Program-made: the position numbers and the translations under genes
Assembly (NCBI GenBank): GCA_030037185.1
Contig: JASHRR010000189.1
Location: forward strand, 1-7,317
From: Xanthobacteraceae bacterium
GTDB lineage: Bacteria; Pseudomonadota; Alphaproteobacteria; Rhizobiales; Xanthobacteraceae
DNA length: 7,317 nucleotides
Direction of reading: 5' to 3'
Notes under the pieces: generated by a model
Databases searched by the model: none
What the model was told of the DNA's origin: nothing
What the model saw: the letters and a program-made list of their open reading frames with translations, nothing else
Shown: in pieces, positions 6,865 to 7,317 of the stretch
Numbering within the stretch: the stretch's first letter is position 1
How the letters are laid out: every line of letters starts with the position of its first letter

Positions 6865-7317
6865 ATGGCAACCCGCAACATCACCATTACTCTGAGCGCA
6901 GTTGTCGCTGTCATCGCGTCGAGCTTCGCGGCGGGAGTTTATTCGGTCGGACACATCGGCGGCTGGCTGAGATTGGGGATTGAGGCGACTGCTCCCGATG
7001 CGACCGCCCAGGCGGGGGACCCGGCAGCCGTGAGAACCGCGGCGCCGTCGTCTGACCTCCAGAGTGTCGAGCTCAACGACAAGCAGCTCGCCTCGGTGAG
7101 GGTCGAAACGGTCGGCGAATATGTTTTCCCGGTCGAGCGCGTGGCGGTCGGCAGCATCGACTTCAACGAAGAGCTCACCGTCCAGGTGTTCACGCCCTAT
7201 CAGGGCAAGATCATGGATGTGTTCGCCAAGGTGGGCGACGAGATCAAGCAGGGCCAGACCCTGTTCACCATCGACAGTCCCGACCTGCTGGCGGCCGACT
7301 CGAACCTGATCGCCGCA
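6865..7317 (+). CDS. RND efflux periplasmic adaptor subunit (CzcB/CusB-like), 5' part
   Basis: These are the first 151 codons of the adaptor, cut by the right edge of the window. From 7121 onward the sequence is identical to 1-197, and the frame continues without a break into the gene ending at 992. The complete protein would be 415 aa. Residues 7-26 (ITLSAVVAVIASSFAAGVYS) form a hydrophobic stretch after MATRNIT, fitting a Sec signal or an N-terminal membrane anchor. A variable linker follows to about residue 60, then the first beta-strands (VELNDKQLASVRVETVG) and the lipoyl-like domain. The linker has no Met or Cys and the segment has only one His. The N-terminal methionine metal site of CusB and the His-rich ends of some CzcB proteins are therefore not present. 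If the two ends do not belong to one circle, this would instead be the start of a second, tandem copy. Confidence 0.93.
   Translation, partial: MATRNITITLSAVVAVIASSFAAGVYSVGHIGGWLRLGIEATAPDATAQAGDPAAVRTAAPSSDLQSVELNDKQLASVRVETVGEYVFPVERVAVGSIDFNEELTVQVFTPYQGKIMDVFAKVGDEIKQGQTLFTIDSPDLLAADSNLIAA
7121..7317. repeat. Right copy of the 197-bp terminal direct repeat
   Basis: Identical to 1-197 with no mismatch. Unlike the left copy, it is preceded here by the true beginning of the adaptor gene, so this side shows the natural upstream context. Confidence 0.97.

Noticed and set aside
6760..6954. 64-codon minus-strand frame over the adaptor start
   Set aside because: It overlaps the true adaptor N-terminus, has no ribosome site, and shows no known domain.
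1..7317. Search for CRISPR arrays, tRNA/rRNA genes, insertion sequences, phage genes and a plasmid replication origin
   Set aside because: No regularly spaced repeats, no transposase or integrase motifs, no terminal inverted repeats, no iteron array and no RNA-gene landmarks were seen. The only long repeat is the terminal 197 bp.

Overview
The window is a GC-rich stretch in which every supported gene reads on the + strand. It carries a heavy-metal-type RND efflux cassette: a periplasmic adaptor, an inner-membrane RND pump, a TonB-like proline/alanine-rich membrane protein of unknown function, and a LuxR/NarL-type response regulator. Codon use, the FixJ-like regulator and the general look of the proteins suggest an alphaproteobacterium, perhaps Bradyrhizobium/Rhodopseudomonas-like. 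That assignment is inference; there is no rRNA or other marker gene.

The most important structural fact is that the first 197 bases are repeated exactly as the last 197 bases (1-197 = 7121-7317). The repeat lies inside the adaptor gene. The gene's start codon is at 6865, near the right end, and its stop is at 990-992, near the left end. Joining the ends through the repeat gives one intact 415-codon adaptor in perfect frame and a closed unit of 7,120 bp. The window is therefore best read as a circular molecule, or as one unit of a tandem array that the assembly collapsed into a circle. No replication initiator, relaxase, partition gene, integrase or insertion sequence is visible. A self-replicating plasmid is thus not supported by known genes, and a collapsed tandem amplification or excised circle has to be considered.

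Layout on the line: adaptor 3' part (1-992); a 90-bp gap with an inverted repeat; RND permease (GTG start 1083, end 4310); a 34-bp gap; TonB-like protein (4345-5508); a 301-bp gap with a hairpin and a near-palindrome; response regulator (5810-6451) ending in a probable intrinsic terminator (6440-6465); about 400 bp without a convincing gene; and the adaptor 5' part (6865-7317).

Working model: adaptor and permease form the inner part of a tripartite efflux complex. The pump carries the Asp/Asp/Glu pattern in transmembrane helix 4 that marks metal-ion RND pumps of the CzcA type. The outer-membrane channel protein and the sensor kinase are both absent, so these functions would have to come from elsewhere in the genome. 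The TonB-like protein is co-transcribed with the pump by position and is the least understood component.
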